Shown here: positions 55,816-64,000 of the stretch, piece by piece
Position numbering within the stretch: position 1 is the stretch's first letter
How the letters are laid out: each line of letters starts with the position of its first letter
Origin: Galerina marginata
Taxonomy: Eukaryota > Basidiomycota > Agaricomycetes > Agaricales > Galerinaceae
Direction: 5' to 3'
Assembly (NCBI GenBank): GCA_023014335.1
Contig: JAECYW010000019.1
Coordinates: 558,001 to 622,000, forward strand
DNA length: 64,000 nt
Program-made: the position numbers and the translations under genes
Notes under the pieces: model-generated
What the model was told of the DNA's origin: nothing
The model's input: the letters and a program-made list of their open reading frames with translations, nothing else
Database searches by the model: none

Positions 55816-57526
55816 CTATGCCATCGGGTTATTAAGCCACAGTTCGTGCATCTCCGTAACAGACTGCTGCGAGCTTAGCAGCTGCTCCTGCGCTCGCCCA
55901 GACTTGCACAGTCGCTTGTGCTTCGGCCACGCCTTGCGCTGGCATTCCTTGGAGCAGTACATGGCCTAGCAAGGTAAAAAAAATCCGCTCAATAAATATC
56001 TGAACTCTCGATGACGAGTTTATAAAAGCCCTTACCTTCTTGCACCCAGTACACAGGAGCAGCTTGACCGGTGGGCCCCCTTTACGAGGTGTGCGGCCCT
56101 CCGGCGCCTCGAAGCACGTCTCTTCCTCGCACAGATGGTGCAGAGGCCCGCCGCCGAGCCCGATCTTGGATTCGTTCTCGATTTCGGCGCGTCGGCGTGA
56201 GTCGGTACCAAGCGCGATGTACTCGTCGACGGCGCTGTTCCACTCGTCCATGCGGATTTTCTGCTCGACTTTTGGGATGCCGCCTGTCCATGGGCTGGAA
56301 ATTGTTGTTGATGAATTTAACAGGCAGAGACGCAAATTCAAAGAATTGACTTACCGCGGCATAAAGTCCACCTTCTTCGCAGCGTACGCGAACCCCCGAT
56401 CCACATGATCCGACTGCAACAGCACATCCATCATCGACGCTGTAAAGCGCTTCGCCCCCGAAATCAAATCCGCCCCTGAAAAGCCTGCCGTCCCATCCGC
56501 GATACTCTCATTCACACTAGCCAGTCGCTCAAACTGCTGCGCGAGGTTCTCGCACCCCTGCGACGTCGACGGGGCCGGTATTTTAACGACGCGGTTTGGC
56601 TGTATCCACATCTCCTCGGGGTCCCAGATTTCTGTCCACTCGACGCCTTTTTTGAGGCAGCACTTTGAGTAAATCTTGCGTGATTTGCAGCGGCAGATGA
56701 AGTGTGGGGGGTAGGGGAGCTGGTCGGCGCCTTCGCGCGCGTGACAGTTCTCGAGGGTCAAGCCGGACCAGCACGGGCATGGACGGGCAGGGCGGGTTGG
56801 GGGACCAGGGAGGTTGGTGAGGGCTTTAAATCGCTCTTTCTCGGCAGAGGTTTTGAAGAGCGAGATGCAGTGCTGGCTTCGGGGGACGGATGCTGGTGCT
56901 GGGTTGGCACCGTGTTGAAGCAAGACTTTGATCAGGTCCCATGAGTTAGTCGCGCAGGCGAGGTTGAGGACCGTTTTCCCGTTGAATGTCGTGTCTAGTG
57001 CGGCGTGCTGCTCGACGAGCAGGATGCACACCTTCTCGATGCGTTTTGCGTGCTCTTGAAGACGTGCACTGTCTATGCCTGGGAATGTGCGCGGTTTTCC
57101 GTTGAGCATGAGCGACGATAGTCTGTTGCACCCAGAAAACAGCGGGGTATGCCCGAGCTCGTCCTTCACCTCGAGATGACACCCTGTCCGTAAGATTTCG
57201 TAGAATAGGGGAATATCTCCTGTAGCGGCTGCAAGATGCAACCAAGTGCTTCTTTTGACCAGGTATGGGGCTCCAGGAATAGTCCCAAGTGTCCGACGCA
57301 CGCCTTTCTCCAGGTCGGTGGTGATCTTCATCTCAGGGCCTTCTTCTCCTGCTGCCATAAAGTGGCGTGCAACATTGAATTCGGTTGTGAAGATAATGGA
57401 ACGGTAGGGCGGGGATGTTGTATCACTTTCGAAACTTTGCACGAGATCAGGAGGAAGTTGGGGGGTTGAGTGTGGAAGTTTTATAGGCTTTTGACCATCG
57501 AAGCTGACTTTGACTTTGGATGGCAT
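55816..57526 (-). CDS. Ankyrin-repeat protein with C-terminal MYND zinc finger
   Basis: Three exons, 57526-56355, 56294-56036 and 55965-55816, join in phase to 526 aa. Ankyrin motifs are visible near residues 85-190: S-T-W-L-H-L-A-A-A-T-G-D, G-H-T-P-L-F, then K-T-V-L-N-L-A-C and L-I-K-V-L-L-Q-H-G-A-N-P. A central Cys-rich block around residues 225-270 (C-P-C-W-S-G, N-C-H, F-I-C-R-C-K-S, K-C-C) may bind metal. The C-terminal MYND finger is split by an intron: C-E-E-E-T-C, L-L-C-T-G-C-K-K, Y-C-S-K-E-C-Q, H-K-R-L-C. Ankyrin-MYND proteins are common in agarics and act as protein-interaction modules. The ATG at 57526 (M-P-S-K-V-K-V) is used; no in-frame ATG lies upstream in the open stretch. Confidence 0.85.
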
Positions 57527-58091
57527 TGTGGTTGAGCAGAGAGCAGACTCCTGGTATGATGGGAGACAATGTGAAAGACAAGTAAATAGGAGAATAGACT
57601 TTTGCACCACTCGAGGCTTGCTCGAGGCTGTCACGTCTCACTGTGTCTCAATTTAGGAGTTGTTGCCTTTTTGGGCGAACGGGTCATCGGGACTTCAACC
57701 TAGGCCTTCAAATGGTGGGTTTCTCGGCGGGAACACCTGTGCATTACTACGTAGGTTACTTGTTGCATCTTTTAATATCGATAAAAAGAGAGAAAAATGC
57801 TGGAGATGAAGTGGTTGAAAATGGAACAATTGAACAATACTTAAAGCAAGGGCAAAGCAAGGGGTCCCTTGAATCGTGCAAACTGCAGAGCTCTCTAAAG
57901 CAAATATTCAAACCTTTAGACCTATCCCAAACAGCCTCTGAATACTTCTGATGAAAGAGTCGGCGAAAAAGGAAGGATTATCACGATGCTTCCCGTCGCA
58001 CTTTACTTACCTCGGTTGCTTGGTCCAACTCCTGTAGTCGCCTTGATTGGCTATCGACTGACAGCGTTCGGAATATGCGACTACCATCGAC
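57527..58091. other. No gene recognised
   Basis: 57643-57951 is open on the plus strand for 102 codons but starts inside the promoter region of the ankyrin-MYND gene and shows no domain. A TCACGAT-like and an AT-rich segment are all that is visible. Confidence 0.4.
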
Positions 58092-59640
58092 TCACGCACC
58101 ATACAGACCTATATGTTGTTCACAGTAGAAGCGGGAGAAGAGGCTGAATGCTTGGAGGCACGCTAGTACCTTGGCCATTTTGCGTATCTGCGAACTCTCT
58201 AATCTAAATTATACGTGAAGGTCAAGTTCCGATGCAGAATAAATGAAAGGAGCACCGCACCTGAGGAATCTGGTCCTGTGTAAACATTTCCTTCCAGTAA
58301 AGTGGTTCCTTGTTCTTACGCATAATGCGCCACCGTTTCAGGATCAAGACCTGGATGGGAGGATAGTAGAGTTAACGTCAGTTCGTCTTTGAGTCTCTGT
58401 CGGTTTGTAAAAAAGTCAATATTAACGCGGAAAAGACCTGAACACCAATGACTTTAGAGTATTTTCAGCACGAAGTTGGAATGTGTCGAAGGTAAACTTA
58501 CCACTTTATCCACGATGTTATAGCTGCAGCATGAGCGTTGAGATGAGAGTATCGCGGGCAGATCCCTGGCGTTTCTTCAGCGCTCTCATTCGATCGAAGG
58601 ATGATGCACATTTGTATTGTTTCTCGGTCCTTCACTTTGCAAAGATTCGAAGGGTCAATAACGTTGTGATTCCTGGGTTGAACCATCTGGTAATCGCCTT
58701 GTTTTATGTAGCGCTGTCCGATTCGGTTCTTGGAAAATCCTTTCAAGACACGGTCAAATGCCTTCGTTAAACTGGTAAGCACACAGCGAATGTCCAAACG
58801 GACAATAAGGACGAACAAAAACGTACCTCCCAACTGAGGCAAGACAAGGTCGGAACTGGAAGTGTCTGCCCCACGGGATTCACAACATCGATTGTGTGAC
58901 CTTTAATGCTACGTATGGCGCGAGTGCCGTTTTGAATCAAGTTTTGACCTTGAATGAGGCGGCAATCCATCCATATGACCCTACACGGCGTAAATCAACG
59001 GGCAACGGTCTACAAATACGAATAAAGTCGGAACTCACGAATTGAGCGTGAGTAGCGATGTCAGTAGCATCCAACTAGCTTCAGTCAATGGTTAGACAAC
59101 TCGAGCTCAGAGAAGACGCGTGATTCGTCATCCGAGGTAGCCCACATTGCCTTCCCCCAAAGAGATTCGATAGTTGCCGAAGAAAGTGACTGGTGACATG
59201 CATTACCTTATAAGCTATCGGAAAAGGCTTCGAGTAATAAATGGCACTGCGCGGCCTTCGGTGGAACCAAAGGCTCGCCAAGCGGTGCTGAGTTGTAGAG
59301 CTGGCCTCGACTATGATCAGGACGCTCTGGCTCGCTTTGAAGCTGTTGTCGTAAAGCACCTTCACGACTCGGGCTACGAGGCCAGCAGTGGCTAAAATAT
59401 CACCCAGAGAACTGCAGTGAATGATCCAAATATCGTCATTCGAAGAGGCCGTTGTCAGTGGTGGTGTTGGAATACTGTGCAAAGGCTGTGTCCTCTTCCA
59501 GACCATAAGATGTTGAGCTATTAACGGGTAGACATCGCCGCCCAGTTGCCCGAAGAACATAGATGTAACGTTTTTGAACAGTGAACTGTCGTTCAAGTAC
59601 AGCCCTAGCAGGAAAGAAGTTGATTCGTGGAGCATGCCAC
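58092..59640 (-). pseudogene. ULD-type (ubiquitin-like domain) agaric protein, probably damaged
   Basis: Exon-like pieces follow the layout of a common agaric protein family: an N-terminal helical part (S-L-G-D-I-L-A-T-A-G-L-V-A-R-V-V-K-V-L-Y-D at about 59420-59350), then in another frame P-P-K-A-A-Q-C-H-L-L-L-E-A-F-S-D-S-L and L-W-G-K-A-M-W-A, then I-D-V-V-N-P-V-G-Q-T-L-P-V-P (about 58890) and the ubiquitin-like part G-Q-R-Y-I-K-Q-G-D-Y-Q-M-V to E-T-I-Q-M-C-I-I-L-R (58760-58620), and a tail ending at a TGA at 58092. A frame change with an in-frame stop lies between V-E-A-S-S-T-T and P-L-V-P-P-K. Some members of this family sit next to NACHT-type modules; none is present here. Family recall is approximate. 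Confidence 0.5.
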
Positions 59641-60005
59641 AAAAATGGATGAATCAGCAGAAAAGCCGGGATGATGGATTGACTGCCGTCGGCGAGATCT
59701 GGAAACTCGCACGGTCCCGACTGGTGTTCGGGGGCCCAGAGATCTTTCTTTGATGCGTAATGGTCCCCTGTTTCGCCTCCTACATCAAGCTCGGCAAAGC
59801 CACAGCTGAGTCTGCTACATATTGCTACTAATATGACTTTTGCGCTGCCCACACGGCCAACAATTTTAGTACTATGAGTCTCCGGCGTTTTGTTCAATCG
59901 CTTTGCTCTAAAAAGCTCTTCAGAAATGGGTACCGGTCCTCGGATTGATCGACGTAGAACAGAGGTAAATTGTTTTATGACCTTTGTCCTACGTGAACGC
60001 TGCAT
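59436..60005 (-). CDS. Hypothetical open frame upstream of the ULD-type gene
   Basis: An ATG at 60005 opens 189 codons: basic start M-Q-R-S-R-R-T-K-V-I-K-Q-F, then V-I-L-V-A-I-C-S-R-L-S-C-G-F and a mixed remainder with R-A-T-G-R-R-C-L. It overlaps the 5' part of the ULD-type remnant on the same strand. No domain; could be a chance frame or a former 5' exon. Confidence 0.25.
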   Translation of the reverse strand: MQRSRRTKVIKQFTSVLRRSIRGPVPISEELFRAKRLNKTPETHSTKIVGRVGSAKVILVAICSRLSCGFAELDVGGETGDHYASKKDLWAPEHQSGPCEFPDLADGSQSIIPAFLLIHPFLWHAPRINFFPARAVLERQFTVQKRYIYVLRATGRRCLPVNSSTSYGLEEDTAFAQYSNTTTDNGLFE

Positions 60006-61110
60006 TTTGATCGCCCATGTCGTCTTGAACGACGACCATTTGCTGGATAACTTACACTTCTACACGTCGACCTTATATTCCGGGTGCCCCGGGCCCCCGG
60101 CGTAATTCCAGTGCCAAAAATTCTGAATTTTATCTATACTATGTACCATGTCCATCAAATTTAATCTAATCACGTAACCAAGCCGGACAGTTGCATTCCA
60201 AATGGTATGGCATAGCTACTGGGCGCGAATAGGACATCAAATATCTTTCAAAAGTTATCACAATAGCTAGATTGTACTCTCGTGTTCCTGTTACGGATGC
60301 AACTATATTTTACTACATCGTTAGGAGCTCTGCCATGGGCAGCACGGATTACTTCTTTGGACTGGAACATAAGTTAGGGGATGTGATGTTGAGAGAATAC
60401 ACTCATTTCGCGTCAAATCGTGAGTGCTTTATTTCGATTTGAAACAATCTAACAACTCAGAACTCGCAACCACCGTCAAATTATCAATTTACCCTGGTTT
60501 ACATCGCTCTGCAGTCAGAAGATTTGAGAGCAGTCCAAGGCGCATCATCACACTCAGGCGGTGAACTCGGGGGACCCATCTCTTCTGGATGTTCATCTTC
60601 AGGAAGCAAGCAAAAAAAAATTACAGATCAACCATGCCCTGTAATACCGCAAAATTCGTGGAAAAGATCTTTCACAAAATAAGATCCACGGGAACTTGAA
60701 AGCCAGAGTTCCCGACCCCAACAAAATAATTTAGTGATGAAAGGCTTCGAAGTGGCAGCGAGAAACGTTGGCACATTTTGTAGAGGTGTTGATATAGCGC
60801 CTTACCCGCTCGTCTTTTGTTCGGAACAAAAGTTTCAGTTATCGAGTATATAGTACTTGGCTATGCAGAAGTGGTTGGTCACTTACTATTTTGTGCGAAG
60901 TTGGATCAAGAAAGCTCCAAAATTGATACTAACTGTAGACTGACGAACGCACCTAAAATTGGCAAGTGATCGGATTCATCATCGAAGGAGATATGTGTTG
61001 ATCCCGTCAACATGCTGCGGCTTTCTATAATTAGTAAAAACCACCACAGCGCCAAGTCTGACGTTTCAATTTTTATTCGTAAAAAAAGATAATGAACCTT
61101 CAGAAAACAC
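60006..61110. other. No gene recognised
   Basis: AT-rich spacer without long open frames. It is probably the upstream region of the small secreted protein gene. Confidence 0.5.
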
Positions 61111-61118
61111 TATAAAAG
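61111..61118 (+). promoter_or_regulatory. TATA box of the small secreted protein gene
   Basis: 'tataaaag' at 61111 lies 97 bases before the ATG at 61208, followed by a C/T-rich leader ('accatcttcattcactcac'). The spacing fits a fungal TATA-driven, inducible promoter. Confidence 0.65.
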
Positions 61119-61207
61119 CTGCGGCTCTCGAAGTACTCGAATACCATCTTCATTCACTCACAGTAGTCTGGTACCACTACTACCTTCACCTTTTGTCATC
61201 TTTTGTC

Positions 61208-61772
61208 ATGCATTTCACCACCCTCTTCACTCTCTTTGCTTCCTTCGGTGCTCTGGCTAGCGCTACTCCTCTTGCCGTGTGTTTTCTTCGTCCATTCTTA
61301 TTATTCAAGCTGACTCTTTTGTTCAGATGACCCGCTCAGAGAGTGCAACTGTGTGTTTTACTGCTCTCTTCCTCAATAAAGTCGACACTAACATATTAAA
61401 TGCAACCAGGCTGGCAGTTACTTAATGTCTGATCAGCAACTGAAGCATTGGCTGGCCACCACTGACGCTGATATCACCTACATCGGCAAACCAATAAACC
61501 CCCTTTCTCGCCGCCAGTTCCAACAAACCACGGTCATTTATTGTACCGCCCGAATCGCTTCGTTCTGCGGTGGCACTTGCAACGTTTACACTGGCGGTCC
61601 AATATGCCTCGAAGCAGGTGGAACCAGTTGCCTTTCGGCTACCAATGATGTTGGATTCTGTGATCAAGGGAGTTGTGGAGGGAGCTGCAACGAGTTCGCC
61701 GCATGTGGGACAAAGCTTTCAAACAACTTCTGTGACACCCCGGGCACAAACTCCATTGCTGTTGGTGCTTAA
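61208..61772 (+). CDS. Small secreted cysteine-rich protein
   Basis: Three exons, 61208-61276, 61327-61350 and 61410-61772, join in phase to 151 aa. The signal peptide is clear (M-H-F-T-T-L-F-T-L-F-A-S-F-G-A-L-A-S-A) with likely cleavage after A-S-A. The mature C-terminal half has at least ten Cys, with C-G-G-T-C-N-V-Y-T-G-G, G-F-C-D-Q-G-S-C-G-G-S-C-N and a final F-C-D-T-P-G-T-N-S-I. This spacing is typical of an agaric small-secreted-protein family of unknown function, often expressed during hyphal contact or fruiting. R-R-Q-F near residue 68 could be a Kex2-like site. Introns of 50 and 59 nt. Confidence 0.85.
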
Positions 61773-63457
61773 CAGCTTTGGTGCTGTGAAGGTAATGGTG
61801 CTTAAATTCACTTTTCAATCGAGTTAGCTGACCCCCTTTAGCTTTATTTGGGGCAGATATTGAAGGAGGATAAAGCAGTTCTGAGTTAGTTTCTAGAATG
61901 TTTGACATCGGACCTACGTAGTAATAAACTTTGTTATTTTTCAAACCTTTTCCATCTGAAGAACCTGACGTCGGGAATATCTTATAGCAAATGATGGTCA
62001 TCGAAATAGGGTTGAAATAAGGATTTTTCAGGCGATTTCTCCTATAGAGCTTTGAAATTAGTGCTACACCGACGCGTTAACTTTCTAACCAATGCTCTTT
62101 ATCGCGTACATCTTGCCCTCTCCCTCAATCGCCTTGGCCAGTAATCCGGGTGGCGAACCGAATATAGACTTCAACCTGAGAACGCCTAGACGGATGCACC
62201 CCTAGTCATTAGACCACTCTGTAGGAAGTTTAAGAGATAAGGTAAACAGATTAAGAAGAATATAATCTTATGGCGAGCTAAGCATGACCTCGATCACTTT
62301 CCCATCCGCCAAGTTCTGCAGATGAGAACGCTTGACATAAGCTCGGATCACAAGCCGCGCAGCCGCGCTCCACAATCCCTTTCACCCGCCCCACTTCCAA
62401 TATGCAGAAGCCGTACTGCCGAGCCCTACAACTATGCCGAGCTGCACCTGACATCCCCCCATCTTCTAGCACATTCATGTTCTTTCTCACCTTCACCTAC
62501 ACCTACACCACATTTTCAGATACGTTCGTTATCGCCAACCGTTCATATTATATTTATTCCATCAGCTATACAGCAAGTTTCAAGTGTTGTGCTGGATTGG
62601 CGCTCAGCGTCAAATATCTGAGTCAGATAAGGATGCCCTCACATTGCCACGCCCGCCGCGCTCTCTGCAGCGAATGGCTGGCCTTTCAATTTAGAGTTTT
62701 AGAGTCATCAGTCCTGGGTAAAGAGTCCTCACTGATAAGTACGACTTTAAGTTTGCATTTACGAGACATTCGTGCAACAGAGCGCGGCGCAGCCGCAAAC
62801 ACTTGTTTATATACTAATTACAACTCTGGAAGGTAAGATACAAGAGCAGAAGCGCGGCAGCAGAAAGAAAGCCCAACCGGGCCGTAAATACTCGGCTTCA
62901 GCTTATGTAAGGTTGTTCGAACCATGAGGCCTGTCCACGACGCGACCACAACGACGAAGGCGACTACCCATCTTACTGAGAACTGGCATCCAAAGTACGA
63001 CTCTTTATGAGCACCAAATACGCTTTACCAGGCGGGAGCCATACGAGGGTCGACCATGACCTCTGCTGCTGTGCTTGAGACAACCATAATCCCAAGGCCA
63101 AGGATTAGGTGTCATTGAGACGAAGGTCGAGGACTCGACGACGAGGAGTGAGATCAGGAAAATAGCAGGGTCCCAACCGGTGTTCGGGGGCTCCTGTATA
63201 AATACAGTGGGGTGGTGTCAAAGGTGCATCCATATAGCAGTCTATTATGTAGTACGCCACTGCCAGAAACCGTATAAATCGGCGGTGGAGAAACCATAAG
63301 GCTCAGGGTATCCCATCGTGTCGTGCCTTCTTCCCCACTAGTATCTCGGGGCCCAGAGCTCAGTCACGCATCTCTGCTTGTTGAAATCCAAGTAAGTCGG
63401 TAAACCTCTTCGCTCGCTGGCAGTACTTGAAGAATCGAATATAATACAGGTAACACA
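61773..63457. other. No gene recognised
   Basis: Open stretches of 72-144 codons overlap on both strands with no domain. A tRNA-like remnant at 62150-62225 is rejected below. 63180-63370 contains 'gtgttcgggggc'/'ctcggggcccag' blocks that resemble 59720-59750. Confidence 0.4.
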
Positions 63458-64000
63458 ATGGCTACTAGCACAGCTATTGGTGAGGTCACCACCTCCGGAA
63501 TCCAGGACGTATCAGCATTCCTGCCGCTCTTGGGAACAGAGCAGTGTGAGGAGCATGTCAGTAGCGCACTCGAACGTGGCTTTTTCTACGCTGCAGGATC
63601 CCCTATATCAATCTTCGGGAGTTTGGGGATCATCAAGGCGGGTTTCACCGCCTTCTGGATCTCGGTTGATAAACCACCCTGGCACGGCCCACGACAGCTG
63701 CGAAATGCAGGATTCCTCCCCAAGGGTGTCATGGGTAAGTTGGCGTACGCATTAGACACGGACGACAGCATCTACGTCGCAGAAGACAATCTACGATCAA
63801 TCCTGCGCCGTTACTCGACCATAAATGTCAAACTTGATCTTCGTTGCTGGGCGTGGGTTCGCTGGAATCTGCTTTTGTCATTATCCACTATTGGATTTGG
63901 TTCAATCGGCCTGACGCCTTACATATACCTCATCAGGGTTGACCTCGGACAGCCATCCTTCTCTCGAAGTTGGCTGTACCCTATGCTAAGGGTATACGGT
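63458..64000 (+). CDS. Conserved agaric multi-span membrane protein, 5' part, runs off the right edge
   Basis: An ATG at 63458 opens a frame that stays open to the end of the window (181 codons visible). The start M-A-T-S-T-A-I-G, then D-V-S-A-F-L-P-L-L-G-T-E-Q-C-E-E-H-V and F-Y-A-A-G-S-P-I-S-I-F-G-S-L-G-I-I-K-A-G match a conserved agaric family of unknown function. A first hydrophobic helix lies near residues 47-68 and a second near 143-160 (L-L-L-S-L-S-T-I-G-F-G-S-I-G-L-T-P-Y-I-Y-L). A GTAAGT at 63734 could be an intron donor, but the frame reads through it. Confidence 0.75.
   Translation, partial: MATSTAIGEVTTSGIQDVSAFLPLLGTEQCEEHVSSALERGFFYAAGSPISIFGSLGIIKAGFTAFWISVDKPPWHGPRQLRNAGFLPKGVMGKLAYALDTDDSIYVAEDNLRSILRRYSTINVKLDLRCWAWVRWNLLLSLSTIGFGSIGLTPYIYLIRVDLGQPSFSRSWLYPMLRVYG

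Noticed and set aside
57643..57951. 102-codon plus-strand frame upstream of the ankyrin-MYND gene
   Set aside because: No domain, located in the probable promoter, and codon use unlike neighbouring exons.
62150..62225. tRNA-like sequence on the minus strand, with an A-box-like 'gtggtctaatgactagg' and a weak B box
   Set aside because: The acceptor arms do not pair, the B box (GGTTGAAGTCT) departs from GGTTCGANNCC, and no plausible anticodon arm forms.

Overview
The window is eukaryotic and reads as a filamentous basidiomycete fungus, most likely a mushroom-forming Agaricomycete. Genes are broken by many 45-70 nt introns with GTRNGY donors and short pyrimidine-AG acceptors. Both strands are used without operons. 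The recognisable families are expanded in agarics: F-box, TPR-MYND, ankyrin-MYND, ULD-type proteins, small secreted Cys-rich proteins and G-protein alpha subunits. Exon coordinates were derived by hand from splice signals and reading phase, so start codons and some terminal exons are inferred. There is no sign of bacterial organisation, CRISPR, rRNA or a convincing tRNA.

Left part (1-32.3 kb). A 2.18 kb segment at the left edge recurs almost unchanged in inverted orientation at 30.1-32.3 kb, and the inner edge of both copies carries a piece of an SPT6-like gene. Between the arms lie a RING-type gene (3.3 kb), a WD40 protein with a C-terminal membrane anchor (minus, 4.5-6.1 kb), a small coiled-coil gene, an unrecognised helical protein (minus, 10.9-13.4 kb), a single-pass membrane protein (15.1-15.8 kb), and a gene of about 2,027 codons encoding a huge Ser/Pro-rich repeat protein with a C-terminal domain of an uncharacterised agaric family (17.7-24.4 kb). 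A second WD40-membrane-anchor gene (plus, 24.6-26.3 kb), an F-box-family remnant and a short hypothetical gene follow. Gene-poor stretches are filled by a dispersed, gene-like but decayed repeat family.

Middle (32.3-41.6 kb). Mostly decayed repeats, interrupted by a paralogue of the 10.9-13.4 kb helical protein (plus, 35.4-37.5 kb) that seems to carry a one-base frame break. About 220 bp inverted repeats bound 38.59-40.91 kb.

Right part (41.6-64 kb). The most striking region is a same-strand array of heterotrimeric G-protein alpha genes: a truncated copy (41.65-42.19 kb), a full-length copy (45.39-46.89 kb), a small exon relic (47.03-47.15 kb) and a second full-length copy (49.40-50.78 kb). 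Both full-length copies keep the Galpha scaffold and exon layout but have lost most guanine-nucleotide signature residues, each in a different pattern. A secreted proline-rich repeat protein gene sits inside the array, and an F-box gene lies between the first two members. Beyond it are a TPR-MYND gene, a charged helical protein, an ankyrin-MYND gene, a damaged ULD-type gene, a small secreted cysteine-rich protein with a clear TATA box, and the start of a conserved agaric membrane protein running off the right edge.

No biosynthetic pathway links these genes. The common theme is duplicated regulatory or signalling scaffolds (WD40, Galpha, helical-repeat, MYND, F-box) diverging inside a repeat-rich island.
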